The notes under the pieces were generated by a model that worked only from the letters and a program-made list of their open reading frames with translations, made no database searches and was not told the DNA's origin. From the NCBI GenBank assembly GCA_963791455.1, contig CAWBSM010000005.1, positions 186,001-250,000 of the forward strand: 64,000 bases of DNA, in the 5' to 3' direction. The DNA is from Bog-473 sp963791455 (GTDB lineage: Bacteria > Actinomycetota > Acidimicrobiia > Acidimicrobiales > RAAP-2). Shown one piece after another: positions 44,154 to 52,636 of the stretch. Position numbers and translations under genes: made by a program. How positions within the stretch are numbered: the stretch's first letter is position 1; each line of letters starts with the position of its first letter.

Positions 44154-45138
44154 CGACCTCCCCTTTCTCTATCTGCTCGAAGGACTCGTTGACCTGATCG
44201 AGCTGGCGGGTCTCGCGCACCACCCGGGTGCGGCCCTGCGCGTGGAGTTCGAACGTCTCGGCCAGGTCGACCCGAGTCCCGACAATGGAGCCGGTTACCG
44301 TGATGCCCTGAAGGACCGTCTCAAAGATAGGGATCTGGACGAAGTTGTCGGCCGGCAGCGCCACGAAGACGAGGATTCCTCCCCGCTTGAGACTCTTGAA
44401 CGCCTGTTCACACGCCTTGGGGGAGACGGCCAGAACGATCGCCTGGTCAGCTCCGCCCAGGGCCTGAATCCTCTCCACTGGGTCCTCAATCAACCCGTTG
44501 ACGGTGTATTCGGCACCGAGGTCACGAGCCAAGGTCAGCTTCGAATCCACCAGATCGACGGCGGCGACCGAGGCGCCGGCGATGCGGGCATACTGCACTG
44601 CCAGGTGTCCGAGGCCGCCGATCCCGAAGACGGCGACGAGGTCGGAGGACCGGGTCCCAGCCACCTTCACGGCCTTATAGGTCGTCACACCGGCACAGGT
44701 GAGCGGCGCCGCGTCCATCGGGTCGAGCGCCCTGGGTACTCTCCCCACGAACGCAGCCTCCGCCACCGCGTATTCGGCATAGGCGCCATCGACGCTGTAG
44801 CCCGAATCTCGTTGATTCGGACAGAGAGTTTCGCGGCCGGAGGCACAGTACTCACAGGCTCCACAGGCGTAACCGAGCCATGGGATGGCCACCCGATCGC
44901 CCTCGGTGAGATTGAGCACTCCGGCTCCAAGCGCGGCCACGATTCCTACCCCTTCGTGCCCAGGTACGAACGGAGTGTTGGGCTTGACGGGCCAGTCGCC
45001 ATGAGCGGCGTGGATGTCGGTGTGGCAGAGGCCGCAGGTCTCCATCTTCACAAGGACCTGGCCGTGACCAGGAGTCGGGACGGAACGCTCTTCGATCCGT
45101 AGGGGTTGGTCGAAGGAGTGGACAACGGCTGCTCTCAT
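44122..45138 (-). CDS. adhP: zinc-dependent alcohol dehydrogenase (AdhP-like)
   Basis: 338 residues from the ATG at 45138, the length of AdhP-type ethanol dehydrogenases. Catalytic zinc residues lie in CGLCHTDIHAAHGDW and GHEGVGIV, the structural zinc cysteines in ACGACEYCASGRETLC, and the NAD loop in AVFGIGGLGHLAVQYARIAG. It would reduce acetaldehyde to ethanol in fermentation. GAGAGG precedes the start. It follows the remains of an aldehyde dehydrogenase gene, so an acetaldehyde pathway was encoded together here. Confidence 0.9.
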   Translation of the reverse strand: MRAAVVHSFDQPLRIEERSVPTPGHGQVLVKMETCGLCHTDIHAAHGDWPVKPNTPFVPGHEGVGIVAALGAGVLNLTEGDRVAIPWLGYACGACEYCASGRETLCPNQRDSGYSVDGAYAEYAVAEAAFVGRVPRALDPMDAAPLTCAGVTTYKAVKVAGTRSSDLVAVFGIGGLGHLAVQYARIAGASVAAVDLVDSKLTLARDLGAEYTVNGLIEDPVERIQALGGADQAIVLAVSPKACEQAFKSLKRGGILVFVALPADNFVQIPIFETVLQGITVTGSIVGTRVDLAETFELHAQGRTRVVRETRQLDQVNESFEQIEKGEVDARLVFDFRD

Positions 45139-45214
45139 CGGAGTACCTCTCTTTTGTTCGCTGTGCTGCAAAGTCGGACGCGTGGTGCATTGGTCGGTTC
45201 GAGCGCTAGACCCG

Positions 45215-45641
45215 TTAGAAGAACCCGAGGGGCTTCGTGCCGTAGCTGACCAGCAGGTTCTTGGTCTGTGAGTAGTGCTCGAGCATCATCTGGTGGTTCT
45301 CGGCCGACGTCCGAGATCTTTAACCACCGAAGGCGGCCGGACCGGGTAGAGGTAGTAGCAGTTCGTCCACACCCGACCCGCCTTGATCGCCCTGCCCATG
45401 CGGTAGGCCAGGTTGCCGTGGCGGGTCCAGACGCCAGCACCGAGGCCGTAGGCGGTGTTGTTGGCGATCTCGAGGGCCGCCGCCTCGTCCTTGAACGTGG
45501 TGACGGCGAGCACCGGTCCGAAATCTCTTCCTGGAAAACACGCATCTTGTTGTCGCCCTTGAGAACCGTCGGCTCGAAGTAGTAGCCCCCGTCGAAATCA
45601 CCACCGAGCTCGGCGCGCCGTCCACCTATCAGGCATCTCAT
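45215..45641 (-). pseudogene. aldehyde dehydrogenase C-terminal remnant with intact upstream signals
   Basis: An ATG at 45641 with AGAAGGAG upstream leads straight into GGDFDGGYYFEPTVLKGDNK, sequence normally found near residue 370 of an aldehyde dehydrogenase. The N-terminal three quarters, including the catalytic cysteine region, are gone. Further pieces in other frames (LAVTTFKDEAAALEIANNTA, then AYRMGRAIKAGRVWTN and NHQMMLEHYSQTKNLL near the end) complete the C-terminus, with three or so frameshifts. Two DosR-type boxes still sit 53 and 76 bases upstream. Confidence 0.85.
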
Positions 45642-45694
45642 GGTCGCGGCTCCTTCTCCAGACGAGTATGTGGCCTCTGCTCACCGACGACCCA

Positions 45695-45708
45695 GGGACG
45701 AAGGTCCC
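45695..45708. promoter_or_regulatory. DosR-type box, GGGACGAAGGTCCC
   Basis: 53 bases upstream of the aldehyde dehydrogenase remnant start at 45641. Paired with an identical box at 45718, 23 bases further. Confidence 0.82.
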
Positions 45709-45717
45709 ACCGGTGCG

Positions 45718-45731
45718 GGGACGAAGGTCCC
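45718..45731. promoter_or_regulatory. DosR-type box, GGGACGAAGGTCCC (second copy)
   Basis: Identical to the box at 45695. It lies 116 bases before the plus-strand flavin-domain gene at 45848, so the pair may serve both directions. Confidence 0.82.
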
Positions 45732-45847
45732 GATACGACCGCCACGCTTCGACCACGCTTCGTGCCCTGGTACGAGCGGCCGACCATAGGAGTGATTGAC
45801 GTACTTCGCCGAACCGTCAACCGCAACGTCAACGCAGGGGAGGCGCA

Positions 45848-46315
45848 GTGAAGCTGGACCCACAAGGCTCGACCGTGCTCGGTGAGGACGCGTGCCGCCG
45901 CCTGGCGCGGGCGGCAGCAGCGAGTGGTATCGGACGAGTCGCCATCAAGGGTAATCGATCGTCCGACGTCATACCGGTGAACTTCACGGTGGTAGCGGGC
46001 GCGATTGTGATCCCGCTTGGAACGGGATGGGCCGCGTTCCACCTTGACGGCGCGGCAGTGACGTTCGAGACCGACCAGGCATCGGCGTCTCAGCACAGCG
46101 GATGGAGCGTCGTGGTCGAAGGAGTCGCCCGTGTCGTCCCCTACGACGACGTCGCACGCCTCGGTCGCCAACCTCCCGACCCCCATGGTGGCAGCACCGG
46201 GAGTCCGGGTATTGAGATTGTCCCGTACAAGGTGACCGGTCGCGCTGTCGAACCCGACGTTCGAGGTGAGCTCGGTGATGTGGCTGTCGAATTGCCCAAG
46301 GGACTGGGTAGCTAA
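45848..46315 (+). CDS. flavin-binding PPOX-like protein, divergent member
   Basis: 155 residues from a GTG at 45848 with GGGGAGG 7 bases upstream. It has a split-barrel core: GRVAIKGNRSSDVIPVNFTV, then VTFETDQASASQHSGWSVVV and IVPYKVTGRAVEP. It resembles the other short PPOX-like proteins of the window more than PdxH. Its stop codon (TAA) overlaps the stop of the convergent hydrogenase protease gene. Probably in the box-controlled set through the sites at 45695/45718. Confidence 0.75.
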   Translation: MKLDPQGSTVLGEDACRRLARAAAASGIGRVAIKGNRSSDVIPVNFTVVAGAIVIPLGTGWAAFHLDGAAVTFETDQASASQHSGWSVVVEGVARVVPYDDVARLGRQPPDPHGGSTGSPGIEIVPYKVTGRAVEPDVRGELGDVAVELPKGLGS

Positions 46316-46830
46316 GCTGCCGAAGAAGTCCCGGTCACCGCTTTCGCTTCCTGCACAGCGGATCGAACCACCTGTGCCACCAGGCGCGCCGCGTCTGGCA
46401 CGGCCCGCGAGACTGCCCTCGTGAGGCCGACACCGTGCCCGAAGTCCCCACCCACGATGCCGACGACGACGACCTGCAACGGCGCCGAGCCAAGCTGTTG
46501 CGCCAGCAGGAGCACCTCTCCCAAGCCCAGGCCGTGGCTGCTCACGCTGCGACGGAACGCATCGGGGGAGCGGGGCTCCGACGCGAGCTGCAGCGTGGCA
46601 ACCTGCACGGTGCCCGGTTGGTCGGCCGCGCTCAGGGCGTCGACGACCACCGCCAGATCCGCGCCGGCCCAGAGGTCGTGGAGCTCGAGTGGATCGCCCA
46701 CCGCGGCAAGTGATGCGACGCCCGTCAGATGCCTGAGCTCCTCGAGGACGGCCCGGCCCACGCCGTCATCCCGTCGCCAGTCGTTGCCCAATGCCACCAC
46801 GACCACCTGTCGCCGGCAGTCGTCGTTCAC
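46312..46830 (-). CDS. hydrogenase maturation protease (HyaD/HycI family)
   Basis: 172 residues from a GTG at 46830 overlapping the large-subunit stop by 4 bases. It begins VVVVALGNDWRRDDGVG (family GN-x-x-x-x-DDG) and has SSHGLGLGEVLLLAQQL and VVVGIVGGDFGHGVGL. The enzyme cuts the C-terminal peptide from the NiFe large subunit after nickel insertion, here presumably the product of the gene directly upstream. The other maturation genes (hyp) are not in this window. Confidence 0.9.
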   Translation of the reverse strand: MNDDCRRQVVVVALGNDWRRDDGVGRAVLEELRHLTGVASLAAVGDPLELHDLWAGADLAVVVDALSAADQPGTVQVATLQLASEPRSPDAFRRSVSSHGLGLGEVLLLAQQLGSAPLQVVVVGIVGGDFGHGVGLTRAVSRAVPDAARLVAQVVRSAVQEAKAVTGTSSAA

Positions 46831-48128
46831 GTCCGCTCGACCGTCACGTCCAGGAAATGAGTCGCGCACGAGATGCACGGGTCGTGATTGCGCACTGCCT
46901 GTTCACTGCGCCATGTCAGCTCCTCATCCGCCAGGTCATACGCAGCCTCCACGGCGCGGCGGATGTCGGACTCGATCGTGATCTGGTTCTGTGACGTGGG
47001 CGGCACGATTCGTGCCTCTGTGATCATGCCGTGAGGATCGATGTGATAGCGGTGGAAGAGGAGACCCCGGGGGGCCTCGGTGGCCCCAGTGCCGACTCCA
47101 CCCGCCGACGGCAGCGTGGATGATGCGGGATCGGGCGGTTCGTAGTCCTCCACGAGCCGGAGCGCTTCGTGACACGCGAAGACCACCTCCACGGCTCGCA
47201 CGACGATGCTCTGGAACGGGTTCGTGCACACGGGACCCAGGCCGGCCCTGGTCGCGGCCTGTCGGGCCAGATTGGGCAGCTGCGGATTGTTGAGGGCGTA
47301 CCGAGCCAGCGGCCCAGTCAGGTATTCGAGGCGGCCCTCCAACCGGGCCTGCAGGGCGGTGGAGCGCGCCACGTGCTGCTCCACGACCCGGTCGGCGAAA
47401 GCCGCCGGAGTGACGTCCAACCCCTCGGAAGACACGACTCGGCCCGACTCCAGGGGGTAGTGCGTCCCTTCCCGGAGTGCTACGAAGCGGTAGGCGCTCT
47501 CGACGTCGGGAAATTCGAACCCGCCGACCCATTCGACCGTCTTCAAGGCGAGGTCGATGGCGTCGGTCAGTGGGCCGGCCAGAGCCGCGATCTCTGTCCG
47601 AGCGGGGGCGCGATAGAAGCCGCCGACCTTCACGTTCACCGGATGGATGGCCCGTCCCCCAACCACCTCCATGATCCGGTTCCCCATCTTCTTGAGCGCC
47701 AGGCCGCGCTCGAACGCCGGCCGGTACCGCTGCGCCATTTCGACGGCGTCCTGGCACCCCAGGAAATCGGGTGCGTGCAGCATGTGGATATGGAGCGAAT
47801 GGCTCTGCATCCATTCGCCGCAGTAGAGCAGGCGGCGGAGGCTTCGCACCACGGGCGCGACGTCGATCCCCAGCGCATCTTCTACCGCAGCACACGCGCT
47901 CATCTGGTAGGCGACCGGGCAGATGCCGCAGATGCGCGCCGTCAGGTCGGGGGCCTCCGTGGCATGCCGCCCCCGCAGGAACGCCTCGAAATAACGGGGC
48001 GGCTCGAAGATCTGGAGTTCGACGTCCTGGACCCGGCCGTCGCGCAGCACGACACGTAGGGAGCCTTCACCCTCGACCCGTGCGAGGCCCTCGACGGAGA
48101 TGGTACGACGTCGTTCCTCCGACGCCAT
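46827..48128 (-). CDS. hyhL: NiFe hydrogenase large (alpha) subunit, group 3b type
   Basis: 433 residues. The nickel ligands are Cys67 and Cys70 in RICGICPVAYQM and the C-terminal DPCISCATHFLDV with Cys418 and Cys421. The nine residues after the histidine at 424 are the expected peptide removed in maturation. The subunit order beta, gamma, delta, alpha is that of Pyrococcus-type soluble hydrogenase I and of the NADP-linked group 3b enzymes. Group 3b of Mycobacterium smegmatis is known to be DosR-controlled. The ATG overlaps the small-subunit stop by one base. Confidence 0.95.
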   Translation of the reverse strand: MASEERRRTISVEGLARVEGEGSLRVVLRDGRVQDVELQIFEPPRYFEAFLRGRHATEAPDLTARICGICPVAYQMSACAAVEDALGIDVAPVVRSLRRLLYCGEWMQSHSLHIHMLHAPDFLGCQDAVEMAQRYRPAFERGLALKKMGNRIMEVVGGRAIHPVNVKVGGFYRAPARTEIAALAGPLTDAIDLALKTVEWVGGFEFPDVESAYRFVALREGTHYPLESGRVVSSEGLDVTPAAFADRVVEQHVARSTALQARLEGRLEYLTGPLARYALNNPQLPNLARQAATRAGLGPVCTNPFQSIVVRAVEVVFACHEALRLVEDYEPPDPASSTLPSAGGVGTGATEAPRGLLFHRYHIDPHGMITEARIVPPTSQNQITIESDIRRAVEAAYDLADEELTWRSEQAVRNHDPCISCATHFLDVTVERT

Positions 48129-48940
48129 CAGGGCACCGGGCCAACGGTCCGCTGTGAGGCACGGCTGCGCAGGGTCACCGCCTGCCGGCCAAACACAGCG
48201 TTGCCCGTGTAGTACGTGGAGAACAGCCGGACCGCGTCGGCGGGGTCCATGCCCTGCTCGAGGAGGTGGCCGGCCAGCGCGTCGGTGTTCGCCCCCGCGA
48301 CCGGCCCAAAACAGCCATAGCAGCCTCGGCCGACGGACGGGCACAGCGCGCCGCATCCGGCCCGCGTCACGGGGCCGAGGCACGCGGTGCCATGCGCAAC
48401 CAGCACGCACACGGCCCCCCGGCCCTTGCACTGCTGGCACACCGTATAGTCCGGGATCACCGGGTGCCGGCCGACCAGACCGGCCGTGATCACCTCGAGC
48501 AGCTGGTGCCGGTCGATCGGGCACCCGTTCAACTCGAAGTCGACCGGCACGTGGGCCGATATGGGTGTCGAGGTCGCCAGGGACGACACGTATTCGGGGT
48601 GGGCGTAGACGATCCCCGTGTATTCCCCCTCGGCGGCGAAATTCCTGAGTGCTTGGACACCGCCCGATGTCGCGCACGCGCCGATGGTGATCAGCCGGTG
48701 GGAAGCTGCTCGAATCTCGAGGATCCGAACTTCGTCCTCGGGTGTGGTCACGGAGCCCTCCACCAAAGAGACGTCGTACGGCCCGTCGACGCTGGCCCGG
48801 GACAGCTCGGTGAAGTGAGCGATCCGAACGGCGCCGGCCAGCGCCAGCAACTCGTCCTCGCAGTCGAGCAGGCTCAGCTGGCACCCGTCGCACGATGCGA
48901 ACTTCCACACGGCGAGCGTGGGGACGGGTTCGTTGCTCAT
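48128..48940 (-). CDS. hyhS: NiFe hydrogenase small (delta) subunit
   Basis: 270 residues from the ATG at 48940, which overlaps the gamma stop (ATGA). The proximal cluster cysteines appear as KFASCDGCQLSLLDCEDELL and ITIGACATSGGVQAL, with later sets in TVCQQCKGRGAVC, GTACLGPVTRAGCGALCPSV and GCYGCFGPVAGAN. It carries electrons from the NiFe site to the beta and gamma subunits. The longer open frame to 49471 is antisense-type shadow sequence. Confidence 0.95.
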   Translation of the reverse strand: MSNEPVPTLAVWKFASCDGCQLSLLDCEDELLALAGAVRIAHFTELSRASVDGPYDVSLVEGSVTTPEDEVRILEIRAASHRLITIGACATSGGVQALRNFAAEGEYTGIVYAHPEYVSSLATSTPISAHVPVDFELNGCPIDRHQLLEVITAGLVGRHPVIPDYTVCQQCKGRGAVCVLVAHGTACLGPVTRAGCGALCPSVGRGCYGCFGPVAGANTDALAGHLLEQGMDPADAVRLFSTYYTGNAVFGRQAVTLRSRASQRTVGPVP

Positions 48941-49809
48941 CGGTTGCGCTCCATGAACAGCCCCTCGGCGAGGCCACCGTATCGGACAATCGGACCGTCC
49001 CGGCACACGAGGAGCGGGCCGAGCTGGCAATGGCCGCACAGTCCGACGCCGCACTGCATGTTGCGCTCCAGGGAGACGCGGATCCGGCCCGGGTCGACGC
49101 CGCGGTCTGTCAAGGCGCGCCCGCCGAACCGCATCATTATCTCCGGACCACAAAGCAGCGCTATCGACCGCGAGGGATCGAAGGGCGCTTCCGGCAGCAG
49201 CGCTGTGACGACTCCGACGACGCCATTCCAGCTCGGGGCTCCGACATCGACGGAGATGCCGACATACGCGCCGGCGCGGCGCCACGTGTCGAGGTCCTGT
49301 GCGAAGAGGATCTGGTCGGGCGCGCGAGCGCCGACCAGTACGAACACGTTGCCGCGCCCCGCCTCTCGCCGTGCCACGAGCTCCCGAACGGCACCACGCA
49401 GCGGGGCGAGACCGATCCCGCCCGCCATGACCACGGCGTCCACACCGTCCTCGAGTTCGTCGACTCCCCACGAAGTTCCGAACGGGCCACGGACACCGAC
49501 CACCGACCCCACTGCCGTGCGGCAGAGGGCGTCGCTCACCGCGCCCACCGCGCGTACAGAGTGCTCGATAGGCCCGCCGGCGCCCGGCGCGCTGGAGACG
49601 GAGATGGCGATCTCCCCCTGGCCGAAGGAAGTCAGCATGTTGAACTGTCCGTGCCGGAACCGCAGGGGCGGGCCTTCTACGGGGTCAAGCGAGAGTGTCA
49701 CGACGTCGACCGACTCCTGGCGGCGCCCCACCACGCGGTAGGGGACGGGCGTGAGCACGCCAGCCTCCATGGGTCGTGCGGCCACCTCAGTGGGCACCGA
49801 CGCTGCCAT
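48937..49809 (-). CDS. hyhG: NiFe hydrogenase FAD/NAD(P)-binding (gamma) subunit
   Basis: 290 residues of the ferredoxin-NADP reductase type. The flavin region is FRHGQFNMLTSFGQGE, the pyridine-nucleotide site VVMAGGIGLAPLRGAV, and the 2Fe-2S cysteines are NMQCGVGLCGHCQLGPLLVC. It passes electrons to NAD(P). The ATG at 49809 would overlap the Crp-like gene by 23 bases; a start at the ATG at 49770 would avoid this and loses only 13 residues. Confidence 0.9.
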   Translation of the reverse strand: MAASVPTEVAARPMEAGVLTPVPYRVVGRRQESVDVVTLSLDPVEGPPLRFRHGQFNMLTSFGQGEIAISVSSAPGAGGPIEHSVRAVGAVSDALCRTAVGSVVGVRGPFGTSWGVDELEDGVDAVVMAGGIGLAPLRGAVRELVARREAGRGNVFVLVGARAPDQILFAQDLDTWRRAGAYVGISVDVGAPSWNGVVGVVTALLPEAPFDPSRSIALLCGPEIMMRFGGRALTDRGVDPGRIRVSLERNMQCGVGLCGHCQLGPLLVCRDGPIVRYGGLAEGLFMERNR

Positions 49810-50257
49810 AGAGGTCGAGGAGGCGGACGCGGGTCGCCTGCAGTCGTTCGAGGATCACCGCACTCAGCCTCACCAGGAAGGGGAACCCAATGGTGGGGTC
49901 CGCGGCCAATGCCGCGCGCAACTGCGCACTGTTGACGCTCACGCCCTCCACTTCATCGATGGCCCGGGCGTCGAACCCGTAGCGGAAGGGCGGTGCGGCC
50001 CAGGAAAGACCCACGATGTGCCCCGGCGCCAGCGTCTCCACCACGATGGGGCCACGGTTCGGCGCATGAATCTCGATCGCCACGTGGCCGTGCGTGAGGA
50101 GGAACACCAGGTCGGCCGGCTCCCCCTCCCGGAACAGGACCTCCCCCGGGCGGTACCTGCCGCGCTCGGCGAGCTTGGCCATGAGGTCGACGGCTCCCTC
50201 CGGCAGGCCTGCGAGAAACGCGTGCCCTTGCAGGAGGTCGAGAGCGACCTCGCTCAC
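49787..50257 (-). CDS. cyclic-nucleotide-binding-domain (Crp-like) protein in the hydrogenase operon
   Basis: 156 residues from a GTG at 50257 that overlaps the beta stop by 4 bases. The cNMP-fold reads LFREGEPADLVFLLTHGHVA, then GHIVGLSWAAPPFRYGFDAR. There is no C-terminal helix-turn-helix, so it is not a DNA-binding Crp. Its position between two structural hydrogenase genes suggests it binds or regulates the enzyme complex; a similar gene is, from memory, associated with mycobacterial group 3b operons. Confidence 0.8.
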   Translation of the reverse strand: MSEVALDLLQGHAFLAGLPEGAVDLMAKLAERGRYRPGEVLFREGEPADLVFLLTHGHVAIEIHAPNRGPIVVETLAPGHIVGLSWAAPPFRYGFDARAIDEVEGVSVNSAQLRAALAADPTIGFPFLVRLSAVILERLQATRVRLLDLYGSVGAH

Positions 50258-51408
50258 CGTGCCTCCCCTGCCGCTCCGCCCCTTGTGGCGCCGTCGGTCG
50301 CTCGGATGGCAGCCGCTTCCTCCGTGATGTCGATCCCCACCGGGCACCACGTGAGGCAACGGCCGCAGCCGACGCAACCCGAAGTATCGAACTGGTCCCA
50401 CCATGTCGACAGCTTGTGCGTCAACCATTGGCGGTAGCGGGACGAGGTGGTGGGCCGGATGGGCCCTCCGTGGAGGTAGGAGTGGTCGACGTCGAAGCAC
50501 GAAGCCCACGACCGTCGCCGCTCGATCACCCCTTCGATGTCACTCGTGTCCTTGACGTCACTGCAGAAGCAGGTGGGGCAAACCAAGGTGCAGTTCCCGC
50601 AGGCCAGGCACCGCTCGGCGACCTCATCCCAGCGGGGATGCTCGAGGTTGCGGGCAAGCAGCTCCGCCAACCCCTCGGTCTCGAGCGACCGGCCCATTCT
50701 CGTCTCCGCTCCCTCCACGACACGCTGCCGGGCCCGACGGTCCTCTTCGTTGGCCGGCCGGTGCGCCACGGCGTCCAGGAGCTCCGCCCCCGCCTGGGTC
50801 CCGACCCGGACGTAGAAGCGGTGCACGCCCTCGAGGAGCTCGGTGAGGGCAAGGTCGAAGCCTGCGCCGGCGGCCGGACCGGTGCCCATGGAGGTACAGA
50901 AGCAGGTGCCTGACGGCCGGCCGCACTCTACGGCGATGACCAACGCTCCCTCCCTCCGGGCCGCGTAGGCATCATCACGAACCGCACCACCGGCGAGGAC
51001 CCGGTCCAATACGTCCAGCGCGGCGAGCTCGCACGGACGAGCGCCGACGATCGCCACTGGGCCGTTCCGAACCGCCGGGGTTTCGATCGTCACTCCGCCG
51101 TCGCGCAGCGTGGCACGCCAGACCGTCTCGTCGGCCTTAAAGAACTCCTCCTTCCAGGACGCTGGACCGACCGCCCACCCGAACAACTCCGGATCGCCGC
51201 TGTCCTCAATCCGGTAGCGGCCCGGCGCCTGGACGTCGTGCCAGCCGGCCGGGAGGTCGCCGACGGTGGTCAGGGCGCCGTGCATGACGGCGCCGTCCCG
51301 CACCACGGGACCGATGACCCTGTGGCCGCGCTCTGCCAACACCGCGATCAGGCGATCGAGGCCCTCGAGGACAATGACCGCGTCGTCTCCGACACCCACT
51401 GCGCTCAC
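50254..51408 (-). CDS. hyhB: NiFe hydrogenase iron-sulfur (beta) subunit
   Basis: 384 residues from a GTG at 51408. The long N-terminal domain (GPVAIVGARPCELAALDVLD, VIAVECGRPSGTCFCTSMGT) is typical of the hydrogenase/sulfhydrogenase beta family. Two 4Fe-4S motifs follow: CLACGNCTLVCPTCFCSD and GCVGCGRCLTWCPVG. The open frame to 51855 overlaps the GAPDH gene and is not used. It is the second gene after GAPDH, 68 bases downstream. Confidence 0.92.
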   Translation of the reverse strand: MSAVGVGDDAVIVLEGLDRLIAVLAERGHRVIGPVVRDGAVMHGALTTVGDLPAGWHDVQAPGRYRIEDSGDPELFGWAVGPASWKEEFFKADETVWRATLRDGGVTIETPAVRNGPVAIVGARPCELAALDVLDRVLAGGAVRDDAYAARREGALVIAVECGRPSGTCFCTSMGTGPAAGAGFDLALTELLEGVHRFYVRVGTQAGAELLDAVAHRPANEEDRRARQRVVEGAETRMGRSLETEGLAELLARNLEHPRWDEVAERCLACGNCTLVCPTCFCSDVKDTSDIEGVIERRRSWASCFDVDHSYLHGGPIRPTTSSRYRQWLTHKLSTWWDQFDTSGCVGCGRCLTWCPVGIDITEEAAAIRATDGATRGGAAGEAR

Positions 51409-51475
51409 GCTATGCCGTCGCCGTAGGGATCGGGAAGATCGGCTGTGTGGCCTGCGCCTACCTGCGGTCGCCGGT

Positions 51476-52489
51476 TTACCGCTCCGACGTGCCGCCGATG
51501 AGCGTCGCCAGGTCGACGAGGCGGCTCGAGTACCCGGTCTCGTTGTCGTACCAGCCAAGCACCTTGACCAGATGGCCGCTCGCCATCGTGAGCTTCGAGT
51601 CGAAGATGCACGACGCCGAGGATCCGATGATGTCCGTCGAGACCAGATCATCCTCGGAGTACTCGAGCACTCCGGCCAAACGGCCGACCTCCGCCGCGGC
51701 GCCGTAGGCGTCGCAGATCTCCGTCGCTGTCGGGGCCTCACGGAGGTTCGCCACGAGGTCAGTGACCGAACCGTCGGGCACCGGTACGCGGAGCGACAGC
51801 CCGTCGAGCCGACCGGCAACGTCGGGAAGCACCAGTCCCGTGGCCCGAGCGGCACCAGTCGTCGTCGGGATGATGTTGATCGCGCCGCCGCGCGCCCGAC
51901 GCGGGTCCTTGTGGAGTGCGTCGACGAGATGCTGGTCGTCGGTGTAGGCGTGGACCGTCGTCATGAAGCCCTCCTCCATCCCGAAGGCATCGTCCAGCAC
52001 CTTGGCCAGAACGGCGAGGCAGTTCGTCGTGCAGGACGCGTTGGACACGACGAAATCCCGCTCCGGATCGAAGGTGTCCTCGTTGACGCCGACGACGAAC
52101 GTGGCGTCGACGCCGTTGGCCGGGGCCGAGATGATCACCCGCCTCGCCCCAACATGCAGGTGGGCGGCAGCCTTCTCACGACTGGTGAGCCGGCCGGTGC
52201 ATTCAATGACCACGTCGATGCCGAGCTCGCGCCACGGCAGGGCGTCGGGGTCCGACTCCATCAACATGGTGACCGCCATGGCGCCCACCAACATCTTGTC
52301 GCGCTCGAAGGTGACCGGCTCCGGGAAATGCCCGTGCACCGAGTCACGAGCCAGGAGCCGGGCCAGCGCCTCAGGATCGCCGAGGTCGTTGACCGCGGCC
52401 ACCTCGATGTCGTGCGGCGACTTCATCGCCGCCCGGAGCACAGCCCGACCCGTACGCCCAAATCCGTTGATCGCGACCCTCACCGACAT
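51476..52489 (-). CDS. gap: glyceraldehyde-3-phosphate dehydrogenase, type I
   Basis: 337 residues from the ATG at 52489, with GGAGG 6 bases upstream. It has the nucleotide fold VRVAINGFGRTGRAVLRA, Asn34-Asp35 (NDLGD) at the cofactor site, the catalytic Cys153 in SNASCTTNCLA, HAYTDDQHLVDALHKDPRRA and the C-terminal WYDNETGYSSR. It couples glycolysis to NAD(P)H formation. Heading the hydrogenase operon, it may supply the reductant that the hydrogenase disposes of. A DosR-type box lies 98 bases upstream. Confidence 0.94.
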   Translation of the reverse strand: MSVRVAINGFGRTGRAVLRAAMKSPHDIEVAAVNDLGDPEALARLLARDSVHGHFPEPVTFERDKMLVGAMAVTMLMESDPDALPWRELGIDVVIECTGRLTSREKAAAHLHVGARRVIISAPANGVDATFVVGVNEDTFDPERDFVVSNASCTTNCLAVLAKVLDDAFGMEEGFMTTVHAYTDDQHLVDALHKDPRRARGGAINIIPTTTGAARATGLVLPDVAGRLDGLSLRVPVPDGSVTDLVANLREAPTATEICDAYGAAAEVGRLAGVLEYSEDDLVSTDIIGSSASCIFDSKLTMASGHLVKVLGWYDNETGYSSRLVDLATLIGGTSER

Positions 52490-52587
52490 CGCTGCACCTC
52501 CACACCCTTGCGGGACCACTCGGCCTCGTGCTTCGATGATCCCACCGGGCAGGCTGTTTGCGTAGGTGCCAATGGTCCCGTCGCTCA

Positions 52588-52601
52588 GGGACCTTCGTCT
52601 C
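52588..52601. promoter_or_regulatory. DosR-type box between gap-hydrogenase and por operons, GGGACCTTCGTCTC
   Basis: 35 bases before the GTG of the oxidoreductase gamma gene on the plus strand and 98 bases before gap on the minus strand. A weaker GGTCCC-type half-site (52566-52579) lies 22 bases to the left. Both operons could be switched from this one region. Confidence 0.68.
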
Positions 52602-52636
52602 TAGTCCTCCACCTGCCGCTGCGGCAATCTGGATTC

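Noticed and set aside
48266..49741. 491-codon open frame on the plus strand
   Set aside because: Antisense shadow of the hydrogenase gamma and delta genes, which have all cofactor motifs.
51266..52636. Upstream extension of the POR gamma frame
   Set aside because: It runs antisense through gap; the family start is at the GTG at 52637.
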